This document shows positions 8,454-16,941 of a DNA stretch of 64,000 nucleotides, piece after piece. The position numbers were made by a program, and so were the translations under genes. Numbering within the stretch: the stretch's first letter is position 1; each line of letters starts with the position of its first letter. The notes under the pieces are model-generated. The model was not told the origin of the DNA. It did not search any database and was given only the letters and a program-made list of their open reading frames with translations. Source of the stretch: RUG626 sp051866775 (GTDB lineage Bacteria > Bacillota > Clostridia > Oscillospirales > Oscillospiraceae); NCBI GenBank assembly GCA_051866775.1, contig JBJDXR010000031.1:1-64000 (forward strand). The letters are read 5' to 3'.

Positions 8454-9473
8454 ATGGAAATGATAGAAAACCTTAAGAAAAAGCTTCAGGGAACTGGCCG
8501 CAAGATAGTTTTCACTGAGGGCTCCGATGCAAGGATCCTTGAGGCAACGGACCGCCTTGTTAAGGATGGGATCCTCACAGTTATCCTTGTTGGAAACCCT
8601 GATGAGGTAAAGGCCGCCGCCGCAAAGGGCGGATTCGATATCGGAGATACCCGGATCATTGATCCGGCAAGCTATGACGGTATGGACGCGATGGTTGAAA
8701 AGATGGTCGAACTGCGCAAGGGCAAGATGTCTGCGGAGGACTGCCGTGAGGCTCTTAAAAAGGGCAACTACTTTGGAACCATGCTGGTCAAGATGGGCGT
8801 TGCCGACTGCCTGCTTGGCGGTGCTACATACTCCACTGCCGACACCGTACGTCCCGCCCTTCAGCTCATAAAGACCAAGCCCGGCGCTCATCTGGTCTCC
8901 TCCAGCTTTATCCTCAGCCGTGAGACCGGCGATGAGGCTCTCCGCACCATCGCAATGGGCGACTGTGCCATAAATATCTCCTATGAGGACACCCTTGATA
9001 AAGAGGGCAACGTCGTATTCTCCGCCGCTCAGAAGCTGGCTGAGGTAGCTGTTGAGACTGCTAAGACGGCAAAGATCTTCGGAATTGACCCGAAGGTTGC
9101 AATGCTCAGCTTCTCCACCAAGGGCAGCGGCAAGGGCGGCACCGTGGCGCTCTCTGCCGAGGCCACCAAGATAGCCCAGGAGCTTGCCCCGGATGTGGCT
9201 ATCGACGGAGAGATGCAGTTTGACGCGGCGGTTTCTCCCACAGTCGGACAGCTTAAGTTCCCCGGCTCTCCGGTCGCGGGCTATGCCAACACCTTTATAT
9301 TCCCGATAATTGAGGCCGGAAACATCGGCTACAAGATCGCCCAGAGGCTCGGCGGATATGACGCCTACGGACCAATCCTTCAGGGCCTGAACGCCCCGAT
9401 AAACGATCTTAGCCGCGGCTGCAACGCCGACGAGGTCTATTCCATGGCTATCATCACTGCGGCTCTCGGCTGA
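8454..9473 (+). CDS. pta: Phosphate acetyltransferase
   Basis: The product is 339 aa. It converts acetyl-CoA plus phosphate into acetyl-phosphate, the first step of acetate formation with ATP gain. The family signature is clear (FTEGSDARILEAT near the N-terminus, MLSFSTKGSG, DGEMQFDAA, GYANTFIFP). Three in-frame ATGs lie close together (8448, 8454, 8460); 8454 is chosen because GGAGG ends 9 nt before it. Acetate kinase is not adjacent. Confidence 0.96.
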   Translation: MEMIENLKKKLQGTGRKIVFTEGSDARILEATDRLVKDGILTVILVGNPDEVKAAAAKGGFDIGDTRIIDPASYDGMDAMVEKMVELRKGKMSAEDCREALKKGNYFGTMLVKMGVADCLLGGATYSTADTVRPALQLIKTKPGAHLVSSSFILSRETGDEALRTIAMGDCAINISYEDTLDKEGNVVFSAAQKLAEVAVETAKTAKIFGIDPKVAMLSFSTKGSGKGGTVALSAEATKIAQELAPDVAIDGEMQFDAAVSPTVGQLKFPGSPVAGYANTFIFPIIEAGNIGYKIAQRLGGYDAYGPILQGLNAPINDLSRGCNADEVYSMAIITAALG

Positions 9474-9490
9474 ATTTAAACTAAAATTAA

Positions 9491-9525
9491 AAAAATACGG
9501 CGCCCTCTTTGGGGCGCCGTATTTT
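9491..9525 (+). terminator. Intrinsic terminator of pta
   Basis: AAAATACGGCGCCC pairs with GGGGCGCCGTATTTT around TCTTT. Confidence 0.9.
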
Positions 9526-9533
9526 GCATAAAA

Positions 9534-9563
9534 TAAAAAGCGGAGAGGATTTTTCCTCTCCGC
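9534..9563 (-). terminator. Intrinsic terminator of secG
   Basis: A perfect 10-bp stem, GCGGAGAGGA/TCCTCTCCGC, is followed on the minus strand by a T-run (complement of 9534-9539). Confidence 0.9.
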
Positions 9564-9578
9564 AAAAATTTGGCTGAA

Positions 9579-9818
9579 TCAAATGAAGTTCAGGATAAGA
9601 GTGAGTACAATAAAAACAGCTCCAGCCCACTTGGTAAGGCGGGCAAGACGCGCGTCAAACGACTTGGTCTTGTTCTTGGCCATGAAGGAGTCGCTGCTGC
9701 CGCCGCCGATAGCACCGGAAAGACCCGAGCTTTTGCCGCTCTGAAGAAGAACGATGCAGATGATGACGATGCAGGAGAGAAGCTGAATGACGGTTATAAT
9801 GGTCTGGAGAGTATCCAA
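9579..9818 (-). CDS. secG: Preprotein translocase subunit SecG
   Basis: The product is 79 aa with two membrane helices (about 3-23 and 60-78) joined by a Gly/Ser-rich loop (LSGAIGGGSSDSFM). It is the non-essential SecYEG channel subunit. The start is TTG at 9818 (then DTLQTIITV), 10 nt after AAAGG; no ATG is usable. It is monocistronic here. Confidence 0.92.
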   Translation of the reverse strand: MDTLQTIITVIQLLSCIVIICIVLLQSGKSSGLSGAIGGGSSDSFMAKNKTKSFDARLARLTKWAGAVFIVLTLILNFI

Positions 9819-9953
9819 AATTATCAATCCTTTCAGAAAACATGGCTGTAATTGCCGGATTTTTATGTTATCATAAGTCAGGCGTCTTTGCAAGAGTTTT
9901 TTTGCAAATAAGCTGTATTTGGTTAAAATTTGCCCTTCATGGAGGAGAGAAAT

Positions 9954-10715
9954 ATGTTTTTTGACACACACGCCCACTATGATGATGAGAAATTTGATGC
10001 GGACCGTGACGAGCTTTTAGCGTCGATGGAGGCCGCGGGAGTGGAGCTTATTGTTGATCCGGCCTCGGATATCGCCTCGGCCGAGAAAGCCCGCGGTATT
10101 GCCGAGCGCTTTGCCTTTGTATATTTTGCCGCAGGGGTACACCCCCATGAGGCGCAGGCGGCCGCGCCTGAATATCTTCACCGTGTACGCGAGCTTGCCG
10201 CTCATCCGAAATGTGTGGCCATTGGTGAGATCGGTTTGGATTATCATTACGATTTTTCCCCAAGGGATGTGCAGCGTCAGGTCTTGGAGGAGCAGCTCTG
10301 CCTGGCGGAGGAGCTGAATAAGCCCGTGATAATTCATGAGCGGGAGGCCTGTGCCGACTGCATGGACATACTTCACCGCCACAGGGGGCTTCGCGGAGTT
10401 GTCCACTGCTATTCCGGCAGCTGGGAGACGGCACGGGAGCTTCTGGATATGGGTTGGTATATATCCTTCACCGGTGCGGTGACATTCAAAAATGCCCGCC
10501 GTCCTGTAGAGGTGGTGTCTAAGCTGCCTCTTGATCGGCTGATGATAGAGACCGACAGTCCCTACATGGCTCCGGTGCCCTGCCGGGGCGAGAGAAATTC
10601 CTCGCTTCTGCTGCACTTTATTGCTGAGCGTATAGCTGAAATACGCGGTGTGACCACAGAAGAAATAGCCCGGGCAACAGCCGAAAACGGCAGGCGCTTT
10701 TTTAATATCAGCTAA
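9954..10715 (+). CDS. tatD: TatD-family metal-dependent DNase/hydrolase
   Basis: The product is 253 aa, starting MFFDTHAHYDD behind GGAGGAG. It is an amidohydrolase TIM barrel with metal ligands in HAHYD, GEIGLDY, IIHEREA, HCYSG and ETDSPYM. TatD enzymes are 3'-5' exonucleases/deoxyribonucleases involved in DNA repair and quality control. The usual neighbours (metG, rnmV, ksgA) are absent. Confidence 0.94.
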   Translation: MFFDTHAHYDDEKFDADRDELLASMEAAGVELIVDPASDIASAEKARGIAERFAFVYFAAGVHPHEAQAAAPEYLHRVRELAAHPKCVAIGEIGLDYHYDFSPRDVQRQVLEEQLCLAEELNKPVIIHEREACADCMDILHRHRGLRGVVHCYSGSWETARELLDMGWYISFTGAVTFKNARRPVEVVSKLPLDRLMIETDSPYMAPVPCRGERNSSLLLHFIAERIAEIRGVTTEEIARATAENGRRFFNIS

Positions 10716-10822
10716 GTCTGACATGAGCTTTCTACGGATTGGGCTTTTTGAAGATTTTGGTCACAATATATAGAGAAACGGTCAAAAAATACGATTTTTT
10801 TGTACTAAAAGTTAGCTTTTTG

Positions 10823-10851
10823 TTGACTATAGACGAAATTTGTAATATAGT
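10823..10851 (+). promoter_or_regulatory. Sigma-A promoter for the ICMT-GH3-HD-GYP operon
   Basis: TTGACT (10823-10828), a 17-nt spacer and TATAGT (10846-10851), in an AT-rich stretch about 60 nt before the first gene. Confidence 0.7.
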
Positions 10852-10910
10852 ATATTCTGTCGTTGCCATGCTTATTCCGGCCTCCGGACCGGGCGCCTGG
10901 GGGTGTTAGG

Positions 10911-11486
10911 ATGTTTTATGTGGGGGTTGCCGGATTTTTATTGTTTTTCTTAAGCGACCTGAACGACACCCTGCTGAAAAAAAGATTTCTTTTGCCCAGC
11001 TTCCCGTTGGGTGCGGCATCGGTGGCTGTCTCCATGACTGTGCTTGCCGTTCGGGGCGAGCCGCCCATTGAAAGCGAGATCATGCGTGTATGTATGTGGG
11101 TACTTTCTGCGCTTTTTCTTGGGTTTGAAATATACACTCTGTTTTTTGCTATACCGCTGGCGGACAGCTACACAAAGCCTGGAAGCAGCAGGTGCGTCTG
11201 TACTGTTGGTGTATACGCCCTTTGCAGGCATCCGGGGGTCCTATGGTTCGGGCTTCTGGCGCTCTCTTTGTGGGCCGCGGGAGGACTCCCCCTTTACGCC
11301 GCAGCGGTGTTTACAGCTCTTGACACGGCGCTTGTTGTCTTTGAGGATATATATGTCTTTCCGCGCAGGCTGGAGGGATATGATGATTATCGCAGGCGGA
11401 CGCCATTTCTTATTCCCAGTGTGGGGAGCATAAAAAGATGTGTCGGTTACTATTTACACGCAGCTAGTGAGGACAGTATCAGATGA
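10911..11486 (+). CDS. ICMT-like (isoprenylcysteine methyltransferase/phospholipid methyltransferase-fold) membrane protein
   Basis: The product is 191 aa with about five hydrophobic segments. The C-terminal third has the signature of integral-membrane methyltransferases of the ICMT/PEMT fold: VGVYALCRHPGVLWF (the 'Y-x-RHP' motif), then a two-helix stretch, then EDIYVFPRRLEGYDDY. Such enzymes methylate lipid-like carboxylates or amines using SAM. ATG 10911 is chosen by alignment; its ribosome site is weak. Its stop overlaps the next ATG by 4 nt (ATGA), so it is translationally coupled to the GH3-family gene. The methyl acceptor is unknown. Confidence 0.72.
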   Translation: MFYVGVAGFLLFFLSDLNDTLLKKRFLLPSFPLGAASVAVSMTVLAVRGEPPIESEIMRVCMWVLSALFLGFEIYTLFFAIPLADSYTKPGSSRCVCTVGVYALCRHPGVLWFGLLALSLWAAGGLPLYAAAVFTALDTALVVFEDIYVFPRRLEGYDDYRRRTPFLIPSVGSIKRCVGYYLHAASEDSIR

Positions 11487-13090
11487 AATTTAGAGATAAG
11501 CTCAAGGCCTCCGGCAAGGAAAAAATTTGGGATGAATACTGCGGCTTCCTCGATCTGGGGATCGATGACTACATGTATATCCAAAACCGGCTAATGACTG
11601 AGCAGATGCTCTCTTGGGGCAAATCGGGGCTTGGAAAGAAGCTGCTTGGCGGAGCCGTGCCCGAGACTGTTGAGGAATTCCGAAGGATAATGCCGCTTAC
11701 AGAGTATGAGGATTATGCCGATGTGCTGCTTCCCAAAAAAGCGGATATGCTGCCGGGGGAGCCGGTGGTGTGGATACAGACCACTTGGGAGGGCGGACTC
11801 AAGCCAATAAAGCTGGCGCCTTATACCCGGGAGATGCTGGATGTATATAAGCACAACGTCGTTGCAGTCACCATGCTGGCCTCCGGGCGGAGAAAGGGCG
11901 ACTTCGACGTGAAAAAGGGTGACAGAGTGCTATACGGCGGCGCGCCGCTTCCGTATGCCACGGGACTTCTGCCGTCACTGCTCAATGAGGATGTGGATTT
12001 TGTCTGGCTGCCTGACGACGACGCAGGGAGCGGCATGAGCTTCAGCCAGCGCATAAAAAAAGGCTTTTCCATGGCCATGCACGGCGGTATAGATTACTTT
12101 TTTGCTATCGGCAGTGTGGCAAACTATATTACGGAGAATTTCGGCAAAGCCGTAAAGGGCGGCGGCGGAAAGCGCGGCCCGGTAAGCCCCGCCATTGCCA
12201 TGCGGTATATAAAGGCAAAATATGTTTGCCGCCGGGATGGGAGAGAGATAACCCCGGGGGATATATTTAAGATAAAGGGGTTTGCCAGCGCCGGGACGGA
12301 TGCTGCCTGCTATAAGGAGTCCCTGGCAAGGGCATGGGGTGTAAGCCCGGTGGAGATAGCTGCGGGGACGGAGAGCACCTGCATCGCCTCTGAGACCTGG
12401 GAGCAGCAGGGAATGGCCTTTTTCCCGGATGCCTGCTTCTACGAGTTTATCCCGGAGAGCGAGATGCTTGCAAATCTTCAGGACAGGAGCCGTGTGCCCC
12501 GTACATGCCTTATGAATGAGGTCCATACAGGCGAAAAGTACGAGCTTGTCATCAGCGTCCTGCACGGCGGCGCTTTCATGCGTTACCGAATTGGCGATGT
12601 ATACCGCTGTGTGTCGGCGGAGGGCGGCAAGATACCGCGTTTTACATTTGTGGACAGGGTGCCGACAATAATAGATATCGCAGGCTTTACACGGATAACG
12701 GAGGTTTCCATATCCGAGGTAATGAAGATATCCAACCTGGGCATACATAATTGGCTGGCAAAAAAGGAGTTTGATGAGCGGGGCAGGCCGTTCCTGCATA
12801 TGTATATCGAGCTGGATGAGGAGGCTGAGCGCCGCGGCGCGGTGAGCCGTCAGGTGCTGACGGAGCATCTCTCCGTATATTTCAGGTACTTTGACAGTGA
12901 CTATAACGACCTTAAGAAGCTTCTGGGGATGGAGCCTCTTAAAATAACGATCCTCAAGCTGGGGACCATTGAGACGTACTGCGCCCGTGCGGGCAGGGCA
13001 GTACCGCGCATAAGTCCCAGTGACCTGGATGTGGCGGAGATACTAGCCTCTCAGATGCATCCCTCCGGAGGAGAGGGGGCATTTAAATGA
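11483..13090 (+). CDS. GH3-family acyl-adenylate-forming enzyme
   Basis: The product is 535 aa. It resembles the GH3 'auxin-responsive' family of the ANL superfamily, whose plant members adenylate a carboxylic acid and join it to an amino acid. Family-like segments are GGAPLPYATG, MAMHGGIDYF, AGTESTCIAS (adenylate/ATP-binding motif), the FYEFIP strand, and MRYRIGDVYR (the hinge-region motif). The C-terminal small domain follows (about 400-535). It is cytosolic, with no signal peptide. It overlaps both neighbours by 4 nt (ATGA), so the three genes are made together. The natural substrate is unknown; a CoA-ligase-like function is possible. Confidence 0.85.
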   Translation: MKFRDKLKASGKEKIWDEYCGFLDLGIDDYMYIQNRLMTEQMLSWGKSGLGKKLLGGAVPETVEEFRRIMPLTEYEDYADVLLPKKADMLPGEPVVWIQTTWEGGLKPIKLAPYTREMLDVYKHNVVAVTMLASGRRKGDFDVKKGDRVLYGGAPLPYATGLLPSLLNEDVDFVWLPDDDAGSGMSFSQRIKKGFSMAMHGGIDYFFAIGSVANYITENFGKAVKGGGGKRGPVSPAIAMRYIKAKYVCRRDGREITPGDIFKIKGFASAGTDAACYKESLARAWGVSPVEIAAGTESTCIASETWEQQGMAFFPDACFYEFIPESEMLANLQDRSRVPRTCLMNEVHTGEKYELVISVLHGGAFMRYRIGDVYRCVSAEGGKIPRFTFVDRVPTIIDIAGFTRITEVSISEVMKISNLGIHNWLAKKEFDERGRPFLHMYIELDEEAERRGAVSRQVLTEHLSVYFRYFDSDYNDLKKLLGMEPLKITILKLGTIETYCARAGRAVPRISPSDLDVAEILASQMHPSGGEGAFK

Positions 13091-15606
13091 CAAATGTCCC
13101 ATATCTGTATATAAACCTTATAGCACTTATGTGCTTTACTCTTATTTTCGTGACGTTTTTGGCCTCGAAGAAGTCGCCGGCTATCTGGGCCTTCATCATA
13201 ATGATGCTGGGCTTCATGCTTTGGACGGGCGGCTCTATACTGATGCGCCTTCAGGTCTTTCCGGGCATAAATTTCTGGTACTATGTCTCGATCCTGGCGC
13301 TGTTCTCGCTGGCGCTTCTTATTTATAACTTTGTCTGCTGTATAGCCCATGAGAAGGGTTACTTCCTTAAGTTAATCTGGATGATAGGGACGATCCTGCT
13401 GCTGGTCGCCACGGGACTGGGCCTTATCCTCCAGCCGCCGACACCGCAGCTTACAGACAAAGGCTATGTGTTCACCTATGACATGGGCTGGCCGGTCATA
13501 ATACCTTATGCGTTCTTTGCACTGATAGTTATTTCAATAATAAAAATATTTCGCAGGCTCATAAGCGAAAAAGGCGCGGACGCCCCGGGCATCAAGGCGA
13601 TAATAGCCGGCTGTATTGCCGTAGCTCTTGGAAACCTGCTTCAGCTCATACCGGGAAATGTATTCCCGTGGGATACGCTCTCCGGTATTGTTTTCGCGGC
13701 GCTGCTCATTTACGCCATGTACAAGAAGCGTATGTTTCAGCTGACGCTGATCGTCTCAAGAACGGTCATTTTTGTAATGAGCGCGCTTATATGTGTTCTG
13801 GCGGCGTCATACTTTGTATCTCCGGTGACGAATTTCCTTGAGGAGAAGTACTATATAGACGCGTCGGTCTCGACTACAATGGTAGCGCTGGCTTTGGCGT
13901 TAATGCTGTGCTTGCTGTATATGTGCTTAAAAAAGCTCCTGGATGTATTGTTTACTCATGAGGAGCAGCAGGGCAGGATGCTGCAGAATTTCTCGGCCGT
14001 CGTCTCCCAGAGTCTTGACACCGGGGAGATAATGGAAAGCCTTACGGAAGTTATAATGACGGAGATTTCTGTTTCCGCCGTATACGTCTGCCTCAAGGAA
14101 CAGAACGGCTATACCCTCAAGTACAGCTCCGAGCCTCTGGGAGGGGGCGACATTTTCATCCGGGAGGACAGCCCCTGTGTTAAGTGCCTGCGGGAGGACG
14201 AGGACTATCTGATTCTTGAGGAATTTAAGAAGAACCCCATGTATCTTTCGGTGTGGTCGGGGGAGAAGGAGATTTTCAGGAAAAGAGCGGTCTCCGTTAT
14301 CTCCGCCCTCAAGGATGGGCAGAACGTTGTGGGACTTGTGCTTATGTCCCAGAAGGAGAAAAGCCGGCCCTTCACCTTTACTGAGGTCAGCCTGCTTGAG
14401 ACAGTAAGCTCCATTGCCTCCATTGCCATCAAAAATGCGGAGCTTTATGAGCGTATGTACCGGGAGGCGAGGGTAGACAGCCTTACGGGGGTGTATAACT
14501 ACCGCTTCTTTGTTGAGAAGATCGATGAGGAATTTCGGCTTCACGGCGCGGATGGGCTCGCTCTCATTTATTTCGACGTGGATGACTTCAAGCTCTATAA
14601 CCAGCTCTATGGCTCATTGGAGGGGGATAGGGCGCTTGTAAGTATTGCGGAGATAATAACCATGTGCGTTGGTGACAGCGGCACGGTATTCCGCAACAGC
14701 GGCAAGGTATTTGCCGCGCTGCTTCCCGGTTACGATGGGCGTAGGACGGAGCTTCTGGCCGGGGATATACAGCGCCGCATAAACGATATAAACGGCGTTT
14801 CCGGACGTGAGCACTTAAAGCGTCTTTCCGTCAGCTGCGGGATATGCATAAGCCCATACGCGGCATCCACCGCAAAAGAGCTTATGGAGAACGCGGATAT
14901 GGCGGTTTATAATGCGAAGAGCGCCGGGAAAAGCTGCATAAACTTTTTCAAGGGCACGGAGCCGGTTATACAGAGGGTGCATGAGAAGGCGCTGGCTATT
15001 ATCGACGCCAGCCGCCAAAGCAGTGCTTATCAGAACAACTCCTCCACCATCTACGCCTTGACAGCCGCTATCGACGCAAAGGACCACTATACATATCAGC
15101 ACAGCCGGCATGTGGCGAAATATTCCGCGATACTTGCGACTGCCGCCGGTCTCAACAAGGATCAGATATCCATGATATATGATGCGGGCCTGCTGCACGA
15201 TATAGGCAAGATAAGCATACCAGAGAGCATCCTGGGCAAGACAGGCAAGCTCACTGAGGAGGAATACGAGATAATCAAGGGGCATGTTAACGGCGCTATC
15301 GATATGATACGTTACCTGCCTTCCATGGATTATGTCATCCCTGCTGCGCTTGGCCACCATGAACGCTGGGACGGCAAGGGCTATCCAAGGGGTATTAAGG
15401 GAGAGGAGATACCGGTATCTGCCCGGTGTCTGGCGCTGGCGGACGCATTTGATGCCATGACCACAAACAGACCATACAGGGCCGGGTTTACCGCAGAGTA
15501 CGCCGCAAGCCAGATAGAGCAGGGAGCGGGCACGCAGTTTGATCCCCATCTTGCTGCACTGTTTGTGACGCTTGTACGCGCAGGAGAGATAACCATAGAA
15601 AAATAA
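13087..15606 (+). CDS. Membrane GAF / degenerate GGDEF / HD-GYP signalling protein
   Basis: The product is 839 aa. About eight to nine membrane helices (residues 5-285) form a sensor region like the histidine-kinase 7TM class. A GAF domain spans about 300-450. A GGDEF-fold domain (about 460-620) starts with DSLTGVYNYRFF, but its active site reads NSGKVF (537-542) instead of GGDEF, so cyclase activity is unlikely. A C-terminal HD-GYP domain (about 655-839) is intact: HDIGK at 704 and HHERWDGKGYP at 757. It should hydrolyse cyclic di-GMP (or a related dinucleotide) in response to a membrane or GAF signal. It is coupled to the GH3 gene by an ATGA overlap. Confidence 0.9.
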   Translation: MTNVPYLYINLIALMCFTLIFVTFLASKKSPAIWAFIIMMLGFMLWTGGSILMRLQVFPGINFWYYVSILALFSLALLIYNFVCCIAHEKGYFLKLIWMIGTILLLVATGLGLILQPPTPQLTDKGYVFTYDMGWPVIIPYAFFALIVISIIKIFRRLISEKGADAPGIKAIIAGCIAVALGNLLQLIPGNVFPWDTLSGIVFAALLIYAMYKKRMFQLTLIVSRTVIFVMSALICVLAASYFVSPVTNFLEEKYYIDASVSTTMVALALALMLCLLYMCLKKLLDVLFTHEEQQGRMLQNFSAVVSQSLDTGEIMESLTEVIMTEISVSAVYVCLKEQNGYTLKYSSEPLGGGDIFIREDSPCVKCLREDEDYLILEEFKKNPMYLSVWSGEKEIFRKRAVSVISALKDGQNVVGLVLMSQKEKSRPFTFTEVSLLETVSSIASIAIKNAELYERMYREARVDSLTGVYNYRFFVEKIDEEFRLHGADGLALIYFDVDDFKLYNQLYGSLEGDRALVSIAEIITMCVGDSGTVFRNSGKVFAALLPGYDGRRTELLAGDIQRRINDINGVSGREHLKRLSVSCGICISPYAASTAKELMENADMAVYNAKSAGKSCINFFKGTEPVIQRVHEKALAIIDASRQSSAYQNNSSTIYALTAAIDAKDHYTYQHSRHVAKYSAILATAAGLNKDQISMIYDAGLLHDIGKISIPESILGKTGKLTEEEYEIIKGHVNGAIDMIRYLPSMDYVIPAALGHHERWDGKGYPRGIKGEEIPVSARCLALADAFDAMTTNRPYRAGFTAEYAASQIEQGAGTQFDPHLAALFVTLVRAGEITIEK

Positions 15607-15630
15607 ACAGATTCCGCGATCAGGCAACAT

Positions 15631-15665
15631 AAAAAGGTTCGGTTCACGAGAACCGAACCTTTTGC
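15631..15665 (+). terminator. Intrinsic terminator of the GH3 operon
   Basis: AAAAGGTTCGGTTC pairs with GAACCGAACCTTTT around ACGA. Confidence 0.92.
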
Positions 15666-15696
15666 GTTATGTCGGCGCCGCAGAATAAAAAATGTA

Positions 15697-15725
15697 TTGA
15701 CAAGCGTTCCAACATCTGATATTAT
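15697..15725 (+). promoter_or_regulatory. Sigma-A promoter for rplJL
   Basis: TTGACA (15697-15702), a 17-nt spacer and TATTAT (15720-15725). The -35 is a perfect consensus. Confidence 0.85.
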
Positions 15726-15734
15726 GTGTGAGCG

Positions 15735-15848
15735 TTCCAAAGACAGCAGGTGGTGCAGGGCATGCCCGGCGCCGTAATTCCTGCCGAGGACAGTAAACAA
15801 ATACGTTTGCTAACTGTGTCCTTGCGTCTTTACGCAGGGGCTTTTTTA
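15735..15848 (+). ncRNA. L10 (rplJ) autoregulatory leader with terminator
   Basis: The leader carries the conserved pairing of the bacterial L10 leader: AGACAGCAGG (about 15740) with TTCCTGCCGAGG (about 15777), around a variable hairpin. Known leaders of this class bind the L10-L12 complex and shut down their own operon. An intrinsic terminator follows (CCTTGCGT/ACGCAGGG at 15820-15839, then TTTTTT), which fits control by attenuation. Confidence 0.88.
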
Positions 15849-15882
15849 TTGGACGCGACTAAATCCCTTGGAGGTGAAAAAC

Positions 15883-16410
15883 ATGCCCAACGCAAAGGTT
15901 TTGAGCGAAAAGCAGGCAATAGTCGCAGCGCTCACTGAAAAGCTGAACGGAGCCGCCGCAGGCGTGCTGGTGGATTATGCCGGTATTTCCGTTGCCGACG
16001 ACACCGCCTTGCGCAAGAAGATGCGTGAGGAGAACGTGGATTATTCCGTTGTTAAGAACACCCTTCTCCGTTTCGCAGCCAACAACGCAGGCTACGGTGA
16101 GCTTGATCCGCTTCTTAACGGTACGACATCCATCGCCCTCAGCGCCGAGGATGCCCTCGCCCCCGCCAGAGTTATCAGCGAGTACGCAGAGAAGCTCCAG
16201 AACTGCTTCGAGATCAAGGGCGGATTTATGGATGGCAAGATCATCTCAGTTGATGAGATAAAGGCCCTCGCTAAGATCCCGCCGCTTCCCATTCTCCGCG
16301 CGCAGGCTCTCGGCACCATGCTGGCGCCCATCACGAGTCTTGCAGTCGTGCTGAAGGCCATCGCCGAGAAGAACGGCGCTGTCGAGCCGGAGGCCGCTCC
16401 GGCAGAGTGA
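15883..16410 (+). CDS. rplJ: 50S ribosomal protein L10
   Basis: The product is 175 aa, starting MPNAKVLSEKQ behind GGAGGTG. It forms the base of the L7/L12 stalk. The RNA-binding N-terminal domain shows VLVDYAGISVADDTALRK and the C-terminal helix that binds L12 dimers is present. Only rplL follows. The usual rplK-rplA upstream and rpoB downstream are not here. Confidence 0.97.
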   Translation: MPNAKVLSEKQAIVAALTEKLNGAAAGVLVDYAGISVADDTALRKKMREENVDYSVVKNTLLRFAANNAGYGELDPLLNGTTSIALSAEDALAPARVISEYAEKLQNCFEIKGGFMDGKIISVDEIKALAKIPPLPILRAQALGTMLAPITSLAVVLKAIAEKNGAVEPEAAPAE

Positions 16411-16459
16411 TCCCAATCCCAGCATAATTAAAACAACTACTTACAGGAGGAAAAATAAA

Positions 16460-16834
16460 ATGGCCAGTGAAAAGACCACCGCCCTGATCGAAGAGATCAA
16501 GGCTCTTACCGTTCTCGAGCTCTCCGAGCTCGTAAAAGCTCTTGAGGAAGAATTCGGCGTTTCCGCCGCTGCTATGGCTGCTCCCGCTGCTGGCGGCGCT
16601 GCTGCTCCCGCTGCTGAGGAGAAGACCGAGTTTGACGTTATCATGACCGACTTTGGCTCTGAGAAGATCAAGGTCATCAAGGCTGTCCGTGAGATCACCG
16701 GACAGGGCCTTGCAGAGGCTAAGGCCACTGTTGAGGGCATCCCCGCCAAGATCAAGGAAGGCGCTTCCAAGGACGAGGCCGAGGAGATCAAGAAGAAGCT
16801 GGAAGATGTCGGCGCAAAGGTCGAACTCAAGTAA
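16460..16834 (+). CDS. rplL: 50S ribosomal protein L7/L12
   Basis: The product is 124 aa. The N-terminal dimerisation helix, the Ala/Pro/Gly hinge (AAPAAGGAAAPAAEE) and the C-terminal factor-binding domain (KIKVIKAVREITGQGLAEAK) are all present. It recruits translation GTPases. It lies 49 nt after rplJ, with an AGGAGG site. Confidence 0.98.
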   Translation: MASEKTTALIEEIKALTVLELSELVKALEEEFGVSAAAMAAPAAGGAAAPAAEEKTEFDVIMTDFGSEKIKVIKAVREITGQGLAEAKATVEGIPAKIKEGASKDEAEEIKKKLEDVGAKVELK

Positions 16835-16853
16835 TTTGGCTTCAAAAACATTT

Positions 16854-16884
16854 AAGCGGGGGGCTTTTGCCCCTCGCTTTTTTG
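16854..16884 (+). terminator. Intrinsic terminator of rplJL
   Basis: AAGCGGGGGGC pairs with GCCCCTCGCTT around TTTT, with a T-run after it. Confidence 0.9.
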
Positions 16885-16941
16885 TGTATATGTGCTATAA
16901 TCAAAAAAATGCCGTATTTGCGGTTTTAGGGGGAATTTTTG

